A model generated the notes under the pieces. It was not told the DNA's origin. It made no database searches and worked only from the letters and a program-made list of their open reading frames with translations. Both the position numbers and the translations under genes were made by a program. A DNA stretch of 64,000 nt from Agarophyton chilense (Eukaryota > Rhodophyta > Florideophyceae > Gracilariales > Gracilariaceae): assembly GCA_030374765.1 (NCBI GenBank), contig JARGXX010000025.1:620001-684000 (forward strand). The letters run 5' to 3'. Positions 55,209-64,000 of the stretch are shown piece after piece; the stretch's first letter is position 1, and each line of letters begins with the position of its first letter.

Positions 55209-55875
55209 TATAGTATTCTACTATGTCGGGGAATCCGATAGGTTGGGTTTTCGCAAAGTCGCGGTTGGAACTCATAAGTGAGTGATATCATCAGCGTTGT
55301 GATATGAAACGGAATCCCGCATAGGATGCTTAGAGGCAGAATGTCTTAGTGGAACACGTGGCGTCATGGGTCGAGTGGCTTGCAACGGCACATGTAGTGG
55401 CGATCCACGTGGCTGGCTTTACTACCCTTTGTAGCTAGACGTCTATTAGGGCCCATACCCATACAGTGGTTTGGCTAAGTGGCTGACCACTGGGTATTAT
55501 TTATATATTTATTTGGGCTTTCACCCTGGTACACAGTATATAGTGTACCAGAGGTGAGCGCCGACTCCAAGTAAAGGAGACAACAAAGGCATCATGATTA
55601 TTCTGTTCCTCGCTTAGGATTCCTTAACCGGAGATCCGGACGAGCCATAATAGATAGTCAGCCCCCAACTGCTTCACGAGCCGTCTCGTACCTACGTTCC
55701 ATCAACGTTTTACAGTTGCACTGTTCATCCTGGCTGGAGAGTAGTGGCCTTACACCCCACTTCTAGCTCGCTGGTGTTCTAGCTCTACCACCTTTTTTCC
55801 TTCGCCGCAAGCGACCCATCGACAGTCCGAACGCTGTCGCAAGTGTCTGCTCTCTCCGTTAGAGCGTATACTACA
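55209..55875 (+). repeat. Element C 3' LTR
   Basis: 667 bp; begins TATAGTATTC (the G of the usual TG is A) and ends ATACTACA, followed by target copy CATGT. A 48-bp segment present near 46290-46350 is missing. Confidence 0.92.
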
Positions 55876-57025
55876 CATGTCTTTCACCAAACCAGGTAAG
55901 CATTTCACGGTTTGTGTGATAGCTTCTGCATCTGGCGCTGTGCTGCCCACATTCTTCATATATTCGGGAAAGAGAAATATTATGCGATGGTATGATCCAC
56001 TTCCTCCTGAAATATTCAAAGACTATACCGGCGTTCCGCATTGGCTGACATCTGAGGAATGGTACCCGGGCCATTCCTCAGCATGGGGCACACAAAATAA
56101 CTCAATGACGATGGAAATAATTGGATACGTTATGAGTCATATTAATGCAAACACCAATAGGAAACCGAAACCAAACAACAAGGTGTTGCTTCTCCTTGAT
56201 GGACACAAGTCTCGAAACGGGTTCTTATGGTTAGAGTAGGCAAAAATTCTTTGACATCGAGGTCATCCAGAGCCCGACAAATACTTCGAATTTTTTGCAG
56301 GCCTGCGATAACTCCATCAAACGTGTATTCCAGAACACATTGAGGCAAACACATGACCATCTTAACTCGTTCAACCAGTTAAGATGGTCATGTGTTTGCA
56401 AAAGTTTTCAATATGTGACTTTGCCGATATGGGAATGTGCATTAAGCTTGAAGTTACGGGATACGGGGCACTGACGAAATCTGTGGTGGAACAGGCCTTT
56501 GTAGACACTGGTCTGTGGTCAACGGACTTCCGCTTCTTAGAGTGGGCACGAAATAAACACATCGGAACCTATTCAATCCAAGACACGAGGGTTGAAAGAC
56601 TGAAAACGCGGAGAGCATTCCAACATTTGCAGGAAGCGGAAGCTATTCTCGATGACCACACGCCTCCCCACCAAACGTGGAAGTCACTTACTGCGTACGT
56701 GAAGGAGGCAACACAGGTAGAGGATATAATCGAACAACGCGCACCAACAACAAAACGGGTGTTAAAGTATATGGTTGAAGACAGAACTAGTTTTGCTCCC
56801 TCGACTGCCGCGCCACCTGCCTACTTAACTCACGATCAAATGATAGCATCGCGCAATAGAAAGATCCAAAAATCCGAAGAAGCAGCGGAAACAAAGAAAA
56901 AACGTGCGCAAGATCGACAGGAAAAGTTACAAGCATCGGAGATTGCGGAAAAGAAACGCAAGCGCGAAAAGGGGGCCAAGCGTGAGGAGAAGCAGAAAAA
57001 AGTTGCTCTCAAGCGACAGTTGTAG
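55876..57025 (+). pseudogene. CENP-B/jerky/pogo-like DDE transposase, 3' half
   Basis: Resumes in the same frame after the CATGT target duplication (SFTKPGKHFTVCVIASAS), giving the middle of the DDE_1 domain and the second catalytic Asp in VLLLLDGHKSRNG. A TAG stops it at 56237-56239. About 130 bp are then inverted and duplicated (56240-56399). The plus-strand frame resumes at about 56384 with KSVVEQAFVDTGLWSTDFRF, matching the A-F-x-x-T-G-I-W-P motif of pogo-type proteins, and ends with a Lys/Glu-rich coiled-coil tail at 57025. The third catalytic acid falls in the rearranged part. Inactive. Confidence 0.82.
56345..56399. repeat. Perfect foldback inside the transposase relic
   Basis: 23-bp arms (56345-56367 and 56377-56399) are perfect inverted copies around a 9-base loop. 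The DNA left of the loop, read on the minus strand, gives VKMVMCLP, resembling the conserved V-x-x-V-x-L-P segment that should follow the second Asp of DDE_1 proteins. Confidence 0.85.
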
Positions 57026-57027
57026 TA

Positions 57028-59700
57028 CGAAAAACACAGTTCCAAAGCTCAAGCAAAAGCGAAGACTGTGTATGAGATGAAAATCAATTCAAACGTAGTA
57101 TGTAGTGCAGATCCTACTAAAACCACAGTGCAGAAGTTCGAAGCGTCGAACGAAATCGCAGGAACGTCGAAGAATTTTCATAACCGTTCTGGAACCTCTT
57201 TGACCTTCGATGAAAAGTTGAAAATATCGAGAGCTCAATGGCAATTGGGTAAAGTTATCAACATAGAAAAGAGCAACAACGCGCAGGATGCTGCACGGGG
57301 GCTGTTGCAGATGCACAATGTGGATCCTGAACTTGCGGGTACGCATGATCTGGTCTTTCATTATTCAGTTGGTGACCAGACCTGTTTGGATGACGTTGAG
57401 TTTGAGCCATTCACGGTAGTTAGGAAACTGGATGATGTTCCACATTGCCCTGAGACGGTATCAGAGAAGGACGCAGGGGGGGAGGACAAGAAGTTATTGT
57501 AGCTCGATTCACAAGCAAGCAACCGACGGCAAACTTCTTCGTAGCGTTGGGAGAGACATTCTTTACCCGGTAATTAAAATTGTGTTTAAATTTGTGGATC
57601 GTCGATCTCCAGAGCCCGAACGAAACAGAAAGCTGTTCCAATTTACCCTGGTCTGGAAGGGTAGACATCTGAGGTAGCATGCGACGGAAACAGTCAGAAT
57701 CGAACACCATCTTCACCCGATGAGAACGTGGAATTTGTCGTCATTTTTAGGGTGCGTTTATATATCGCTTCCTTATCGCACTGTAGGAGTGCTTATATCT
57801 GAGCGGTCGTCGGATATCACACTCGTTTTGTGTGATATCATATTCGGGACGATTATGATATCAAATTGGGGCTTTAGTCATATTCGCCAAGTATTCAGAA
57901 ACAATGCCCCTGCCATGCTTCAAAATGACCTTCACTTGTTGCGCTCGCTTTGCCTTCGGTTATCCTCCTCCTCCACAACTTCAAAGAAGAGGTTGCAAGC
58001 GGCTCGTGAAAAGACAGAGAAGGCAGGGAATGGTCTTTGGATAGAAAAACAGAGTGTAATATGCATTCTCTGGACGCTTTGCACTTGCAGAAAAAATGAG
58101 GAGGTGTACCTGTCATCACTGCGTTGCGTTTCATTTCCCACAACTAGCCAGCAGCGCAATGCGCATGTTTTTTAAAAAAGCTCGTGAGATAACGGGTCAC
58201 TCGGTTTTTGATATAGTTTATCTCATAAATGATATGTAGTTTGTCGGACTCTACGTGGATCTGTGTCCACTTGTGGCACGGACGCACCCCCCCCCCCCCC
58301 CTCCCCCCCCACCTCCGCGAGCTGAACTATCAAAGCCATCCCTCTAGCGGTGGGAAGAGGGGCTGAAGAGAAGAAAGAGGGGGTGGGAAGGTGGACAAAA
58401 AGAAACAGAAAGGAAGCAGAAGGGTACGCTTGCTCGTGAAAAGCCTTTAATGGTACCGCATCCAAGGTCTTCAAGTAAGAACATGCCTCAAGTTAATACT
58501 ACTCGCGTTATGGTTGATGGATTTGAAACCGCAAACGTCGAGCAATACTTTTCGTGTACAAAAATGTTGTGTTGCTTGAGAAAAAGGTCGAAAAGAAGGC
58601 AGTTGAGCTTCTTTTTTTAATTATATAGCTCTAAATTGGACTTCTATCATAAGAAAAATCGCAGAAACGGGCTTCATCAACAAATAAACAAACGGCTTCA
58701 TCATTGTCAAGAAACAGATTATTAATAAATTAAAACAGAAAAAATAGCTAGAAAAAGATGTCTACGACACAATTTTTGGCCGGTTAGACCTTAAAAATAT
58801 GTTTTTCTAAATGGTCGAATTGAACGAGCTATGGAAGCGTGTTTTTTAAATGATTCGGCTTCTGTTGGGTTGTTTATAAAAAAGTGGTGTCCTTTATTTA
58901 TGACTTGGCTCGGTTCGCAATTTAAAGGCCACTGTCTAATTATCAGTCACCAAAGAAGACCATCTCGGAGTATCATGTTGGTAAAAAGTCTCACTTTTTT
59001 GCACCTGGCCATACAACTTTAGCGGATTTTGGTATGGCGGATATTTCACCAATTTTTGATGATCGTTTTCGAACTACTCAGTAGCTTCAAAGTCAGGTGG
59101 AACAGTTGAATTTTTTTTCCCCAGCTGTACCTTCTGATGAAAAAAAACTTTGGCACATAACCTCCAGGAATTGGAGAAAAGAACTGAGCTTTCAGGTGTA
59201 TTAACCATTAGAAATGAACTTAGAAGCGAATGATCGAAAGGTATTGAAGTCGATATACGGCATTCATAAGCCATTGTTGGTAGTGCACTCGGTAACGAGA
59301 TACGTAGATGTATGAAATAATTATTTCAGAGAAAGATTGGATATTAGGAATATTTTACTAGCACTGTACTACTGTAAACTTCTATGGTGAGACCACCAAC
59401 TATTTCATTCGTTATTTTTAGAATAATTATTTTGTGGCACACCACAGTGCATGCATTACAGAACAGTAACTTCTCCGCTTCCCGCTTCAATAAAGGGCGC
59501 TAAGACCTTGGTAAGGAATGTAGAGGCCTACCAACTTACCACCATCTTGATGTTCGATAGTAGTCCTAAAGTTGCTATCGACTAAGAAGCCCCCAAAGCC
59601 TTTATGATAATCCAATTTGAGCTATAATTCTTGTTCCGAGGATATCCTTTACTTTGCGCTGTTTTTCGCTTTTTAATTGTGTGTTCTGTTGCTTTTTTTG
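57028..59700. other. Largely non-coding, AT-rich region
   Basis: Beyond the open frame at 57068-57502 (separate entry) nothing is recognisable. It includes a hairpin GATATCACAC-TCGTTTT-GTGTGATATC (57813-57839), a nearly pure C tract at about 58286-58311, and minus frames without domain signal. The right end of the DDE transposon should lie here, but I could not define it. Confidence 0.45.
57068..57502 (+). CDS. Possible hypothetical protein or transposase tail (144 aa)
   Basis: An open frame just downstream of the DDE transposase tail, same strand. The peptide is charged and rich in Asn/Lys/Asp (TVQKFEASNEIAGTSKNF, GDQTCLDDVEFEPF). No domain recognised. It may be a second gene of the transposon or a chance frame. 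Confidence 0.25.
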   Translation: MYEMKINSNVVCSADPTKTTVQKFEASNEIAGTSKNFHNRSGTSLTFDEKLKISRAQWQLGKVINIEKSNNAQDAARGLLQMHNVDPELAGTHDLVFHYSVGDQTCLDDVEFEPFTVVRKLDDVPHCPETVSEKDAGGEDKKLL

Positions 59701-60008
59701 ATTTTTTTGTTCTAAGTGCACAAGGGTTGTCGATCCGATCTTGTGTGTCTTACGTACAGCCGTACCTGGAGTATTATATCGTTTTTCCACGCATCGTTCC
59801 TCTCATCAGGTTCCACTGATCATCCCCTTTTACACACCTTCTTTCATGGACAGTCGCCCGCAAGGCGACGCCCGCTTCGGGAAATGTTTTCTGTGGACAT
59901 CGACATGCTTTCGAGTACACTACTGTCTCTATTGAAATACCACCTTGCTGTAAGAAGAAGGGAAACGGTGCAACCAAGTGTCTTTTGAATCGGCATCCTA
60001 ACATGAAT

Positions 60009-60050
60009 TGTCTGTCTTGCGGCAGGATGGACCATTCAAAGTTTATTTGT
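60009..60050 (+). other. CCHC zinc knuckle of relic D gag
   Basis: The codons read CLSCGRMDHSKFIC, a perfect CX2CX4HX4C knuckle, followed by a stop. This marks the end of gag in the relic. Confidence 0.8.
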
Positions 60051-62095
60051 TGTTATAAACCTTGATGGAGTTATTTTCGCTCTGTTAAGTTCGACGGAGC
60101 GAGGTCAGAGTCGCAGGGAAAGATGAAACTAAACTCCGATGGCGACTCCAATCATGTTGCAGTTGTGAAAGAGTCTGTTTTAGTTATTGTTGTAGCTGTA
60201 TTGAAGTGAATCGCCGAGGGCCAAGCCCTTACGAAACAACATCGCAAAAATGCCATGGATATTGACGTTCTGGGGAAAATAATCGAGACGTACTCCGAGC
60301 GACTACCAGGCCAAACTCGAGGGGTAAGCCAAGGAACTACCGTAAGGAAAATTAACCCTCCCTGGGCCTTCCGAATCACGTCGGAAAATATAATTTGGTA
60401 GCTGAGCTGGCTCCCACAGCGTGAAAACTATCGTTTGGGCAGCTACTCCGTGGCAGTTTGGACGAGGCCAGGAAGGTGCTAAAGCGCCTACTGGTTGGGA
60501 GTTTGCCTAAGATACATGTGTTTGTCTTGGTCGCCTGCGGCCTTTCTTGTTGTTTGAAAATTGTGTTGGTGAATGTTTATGTAACTGGAAGTTACGCCCT
60601 TCTCGAGACTGGAGCTGTTCAAAATCTTCTATCAATGGCGCGGTGTGAAAAGTTGACTTTTTCGCCCTTTGTCAAGTCAAGGAAGATCAAATTCGCCAAT
60701 GGGACTGTTGCTCAGGTGCTAGGGTGTTTCAAGTATGTACTAGTCTTCTTTGGAGCATTGGGCATCTACTTGGAATTACTTGTCGTCCAGAATACTCCGT
60801 TTGGTGTCATTGTTGGTAGCCAGACGCTGGATTCATTGCAAGAGCGACTAGATTCTAGTCGCAACCAAGTTATTTTTGCATAGGGATCAGAAGAGGTTCT
60901 GTTCCCATTCTATAACGAACCCCATGTTGTCAATGGCGCTGGCATAGATAGCGAGGAATTCATATCTCCCGAAGAATCAGACGCCGATCTGTCTATTAAC
61001 GCATCATCTTTATCACCCTTCTGCTCCGCAGACGAATCTGACGGTGAGACAGAGTTAGTCTTGGCTATAGTGAACAAGGAGCCGTATAGACTGGACAAAC
61101 AGGCCTTTGATTTCAACTTGTGTATCTCTGATGTTGATGTAGAGAGTGATGATTCAGTTCTACTGGCATGTAAGATGAAGAATCATCCTTGGGAACCACA
61201 AGAGAACCTCACGAATGCCTCTCAGGAGACCAACATTACCTCCTCGGATATTAATGACCCACTGCCGGCTGAAGTTCAGATGATGCACTGTCTTGAGTTG
61301 ACGGAAGACACTTTGATTCATTCCACAGTGCTCAGGATGCCACGGAGTCACCACGCAACTATGGGTGAAGACATTGACGAAATGCTTGAGTCTGGAGTAA
61401 TCACTCTTTCAACCTCAGCTTGGTCCTTTCCCGTAGTCATAGTTACAGAAAAGAACGGTAGGCTACGATTCTGTGTTGATTAGTATCAATTGGACAATGT
61501 AATAAAACTCACCAGGTGGCCGTTACCGAAGATCGAGGACAGTTTCGACGACCTAGATGGGTCAAAGATATTAACAACTCTGGACTTGTACAAGGTGTAG
61601 TGAAAAGTCCATATTTCGGAAACTTGAAAGTAAATGACGATGTTTACATGCCGCTATGGAACATACAAGTTCGAGGTGATGTCGTTCACATTGATGGACG
61701 CCCCTCGATTTTTAAGATAATGATGAATGGAGTCCTTCAGAATGTCTCATTCGCAATGGTCTGTGTGAATGATGTGGTTATCTTCTCGAAGACGACCGAA
61801 GAGCAACTCAGTCAGTTTGGGGCATTTTCCGAACGAATCCTTGAAGATATCTTTAAGATTAAGGTCACCAAATGAACTTTGGCACAATCAGAGAAAACGT
61901 TGTTGTGAAACGACATTAACGTTAACAGAATTCAGGTGAACACAGAAAAGATCAAGGACATTTTTGATGCTTCCGTGCCAACCAATGTCCGGAGTAGAGG
62001 AATTTCCCTGGGTTGCCAGGATGTTTTCGCCGCTCCATCAAGAACTTCGCAGGAAGCTCGGCGTTGTTGCACGTGGCAACCTCCGTCAAGGAAAG

Positions 62096-62810
62096 GGTAG
62101 TATACTCTCTTTTGGTAAGAGAAGGCACCTGCGACAGAGTTCGGACTGCCGATGTGGTGCTTGCGGATAAGGAGAAAGAGGTGGCAGAGGTACAACACCA
62201 GCTAGCTGAAAGTGAGTTGTAAGGCCACTGCTCGTCATCCAGAATGAACAGTACTCTATATAATGCGGCAAATTCGTGGTTATCGAGGTGGCTTGAGAAG
62301 TTTTTATGGGCTGACTCTCAATTGTAGCTCGTTCTGATATCCGGGGATGGAGTTCCAAGCGAGAAACAGATGATTTATGATACCCGTGTTGTCTCCTGTA
62401 CTTCGGGGTCGGAGCTCACCTCTGGTACCATAAACACTGCTTACAAGGGTAAGGACTCAAATATTACGAAAATAATACCCAGTGGTCATCCACTTAGCAA
62501 AACCACTGCATGGGTTTGGTCCCTAGTGGACTTCTAGCTATAAAGGGTAAAAAACCCTGAAATATGGATCACTACTAAATGTGCCGTTGCTAATATGGCA
62601 TTCCTGTAAGAAGGGTCGCAAATGCGCGCGCCATAGAAAGCCACTCTACTCATGTCGACAACTTTTCCAGTTATACATCGAGCCTCTAGGCCTCCTAAGC
62701 GGAACGCCACGTCATATTATTCTATTGACCATACTCCGCAGTTATGATTTTCAACTACGACTTCGCGATAAATTATCTCATCGGTTCGGACGGTCAAGCA
62801 GAATACTACA
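62096..62810 (-). repeat. Solo LTR of the element C family, inside relic D
   Basis: Read on the minus strand it begins TGTAGTATTC and corresponds throughout to the element C LTR, including GTGTAAGGCCACT and CACCTGCGACAG in antisense. It interrupts the pol relic between VATSVKER and KRVEW, which join in frame. Flanks are GAAAG and AAAAG, a target duplication with one change. No internal element sequence remains, so it formed by recombination between LTRs. Confidence 0.85.
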
Positions 62811-63644
62811 AAAAGGGTTGAATGGACGAGAGAAATTAAGCTTGCATTCAGGCATCTACAGAATAAACTTACGACGCCTCCACTGCCAACCATTATGTTA
62901 TTTGATGATCCTTTCACGTTGGAGACTGATGCGCCGTTGGTCGCATTAAGAATTGCCCTCTCGCAAAAAAATAATGGTAGGAAAGTACATGACATACAAT
63001 ATGCTTCACGTACGATGACGAAAGTAAAGAGACGATACTCTACGGTTGAAGGGAAAGCACTCGCAGTGGTGTTAGCTTTGAAGAAGTTCAGAGTTTATCT
63101 CCTCTCTGGTATTCCCTTTACTGTGCTAGCAGACCATCCGGTTCTGCAGTACGCATTTAAGAATATGAGTATTGCAGGGAGGCTGGCTCGATGGGTGGAG
63201 TTAATGGCTTAATACGACTCCCAGAATAAGTATCGCCCGGAAATAGTAAGTGGTGTGGCGGACTACTTGTCCAGTATCACTGGGTTATCTCCGACGGCAG
63301 ACACTAATGAAGGAGAGCAACGAGCAGAATAAGTCGCCACAATTTCGTAGGCAGTCCCTGGGCTCTCGGGAATTGAGCCGTACTTGCTTAATGTTGCCAG
63401 ATTCGTGGCCGGATTTCAAGTTCAGGAAGAAGAACCGAAAAGAAAGAAGTCGATTAGGAGGGACGCCAATAGAATCATGCTCTGAAGCGAAACGATTTTC
63501 CGAAGAGAGGCCCCTAGGCTGTGTGCCGTCACACCTATTAATGATGGCAGAGAGATCATAGAAATGTTCTACGACGAGATCGGACATTGGAATATCACGA
63601 CGACCAAAAACTCTTTTTTTGGGTCAATTTGTAATGGCTCCTTG

Positions 63645-64000
63645 TGTAGGACAATGCCCCCAAGGGAGAAAACCTACGAAGACGTCCGGATCTTCCTCCC
63701 ACGAGGTAACCGGCGCAGTAGAGCCCTCCCAGCAATCGGCGCGCAATGCCGGGTGTAAGCCGGAGCCGAACCGTCGCGACGGGCGCAGGGAGGCTGAAAG
63801 AAGCCGAGAATATCCGCCGAAGCGGTGCTTGCGTATCCTCTGAGGAGGCAAAACCCACGAGAGTGGCGAGCACGACGGGTGTCAGTCCGAGCCGCAATAG
63901 CGGGAATTGCCCAATGAAGGGGAGGAAAAGGGAAGGAAAATGGGAACGGAGGCAAGAGGGCGAGGTTCACCACGAGTCGCAAGAGGGGACTCGGGAATAG
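63645..64000. repeat. Partial A-like LTR at the window edge
   Basis: Starts TGTAGGACAATGCCCCCAAG and follows the element A LTR (GGCGGCGAAAACACACGAAG, then GGGTGTAAG) with moderate divergence. It cuts the integrase zinc-finger region of relic D. The rest lies outside the window. By analogy with A the element would be on the minus strand. Confidence 0.65.

Larger units (their letters stand above)
46112..55875 (+). mobile_element. Ty3/gypsy chromovirus-type element C
   Basis: 9.76 kb on the plus strand. LTRs are 46112-46827 and 55209-55875; the element is flanked by the 5-bp duplication CATGT (46107-46111, 55876-55880) and inserted in a DDE transposase gene. It holds gag, pol with a chromodomain and a shortened antisense ORF. 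The LTRs differ by several percent plus a deletion of about 48 bp in the 3' copy, so it is older than A and B. Confidence 0.95.
59700..63644 (+). pseudogene. Old Ty3/gypsy relic D (gag-pol)
   Basis: Highly decayed but in canonical order on the plus strand. Zinc knuckle CLSCGRMDHSKFIC at about 60009-60050. A pre-protease segment LVAELAPTA..LSFGQLLRGSLDEAR near 60395-60470. Protease-like ALLETGAVQNLLS at about 60597 (D-T-G now E-T-G). RT: MLESGVITLSTSAWSFPVV, RLRFCVD then a stop, RWPLPKIEDSFDDLDGSKI, and palm region FAMVCVNDVVIFSKTTEEQL (YxDD now V-N-D). A tether FRRSIKNFAGSSALLH is followed after a solo LTR by RNase H (LAFRHLQNKL, ETDAPLVALRIALSQK, YSTVEGKALAVVLALKKFR) and the linker into the integrase zinc finger (MFYDEIGHWNITTTK). 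It is cut by another LTR at 63645. This is a different lineage from A-C; no LTRs of its own are visible. Confidence 0.88.

Noticed and set aside
58286..58311. C homopolymer tract
   Set aside because: Simple low-complexity run with no linked feature; may also be a sequencing-length artefact.

Overview
This window is eukaryotic nuclear DNA dominated by transposable elements, with a small island of four ordinary single-copy, apparently intronless genes. The most likely source is a red alga. The formate/nitrite transporter has a plastid transit-like N-terminus beginning M-F-A-F-V, with the early phenylalanine typical of red-algal and glaucophyte transit peptides. The host genes are compact and uninterrupted, and the repeats are mostly Ty3/gypsy chromovirus-type elements. 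This taxonomic call is an inference from sequence style, not a search result. I saw no rRNA, tRNA or CRISPR features.

Layout. 1-2300: nested relics. A Ty1/copia pol fragment (minus) is cut on one side by a gypsy LTR fragment and on the other by a decayed Tc1/mariner element. 3369-8283: a decayed autonomous Helitron with zinc-finger-like N-terminus, HUH Rep and PIF1-type helicase. 8284-9975: GC-rich hairpin repeats and a Tc1 end fragment. 9976-18335: the gene island, holding a plastid FNT-family channel (-), an ankyrin-repeat protein (-), an RBR-type E3 ubiquitin ligase (+) and a CYTH-family thiamine-triphosphatase-like protein (-). 19494-20965: a second Tc1/mariner copy with TA duplication, plus a head-to-head foldback. 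20966-32729: gypsy element B (minus). 33747-44289: gypsy element A (minus; integrase deleted; target duplication AAGGC). 46112-55875: gypsy element C (plus; target duplication CATGT), inserted into a CENP-B/jerky/pogo-like DDE transposase gene whose halves lie at 45436-46111 and 55876-57025. 59700-63644: an old gypsy relic (D), interrupted by a solo LTR of the C family and cut by the start of another A-like LTR at 63645.

The most notable pattern is what elements A, B and C share. They are clearly different families, yet each has gag, then pol in the -1 frame, with PR-RT-RNase H-(INT)-chromodomain. They have the same primer-binding site. Their gag genes end in the same motif (a GRAAAAC-type heptamer directly followed by the gag stop). 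Each also carries an additional ORF on the opposite strand, between the chromodomain and the 3' LTR, opening within 25-45 bp of that LTR. The A and B versions (about 600 residues) are plainly homologous, and C carries a version missing its centre. I cannot assign this antisense protein to any known family. It is the best candidate here for an undescribed component: a conserved accessory gene convergent with gag-pol, probably dependent on antisense transcription from the LTR. All three gag-pol units carry nonsense codons, frameshifts or active-site changes, so these particular copies look non-autonomous.
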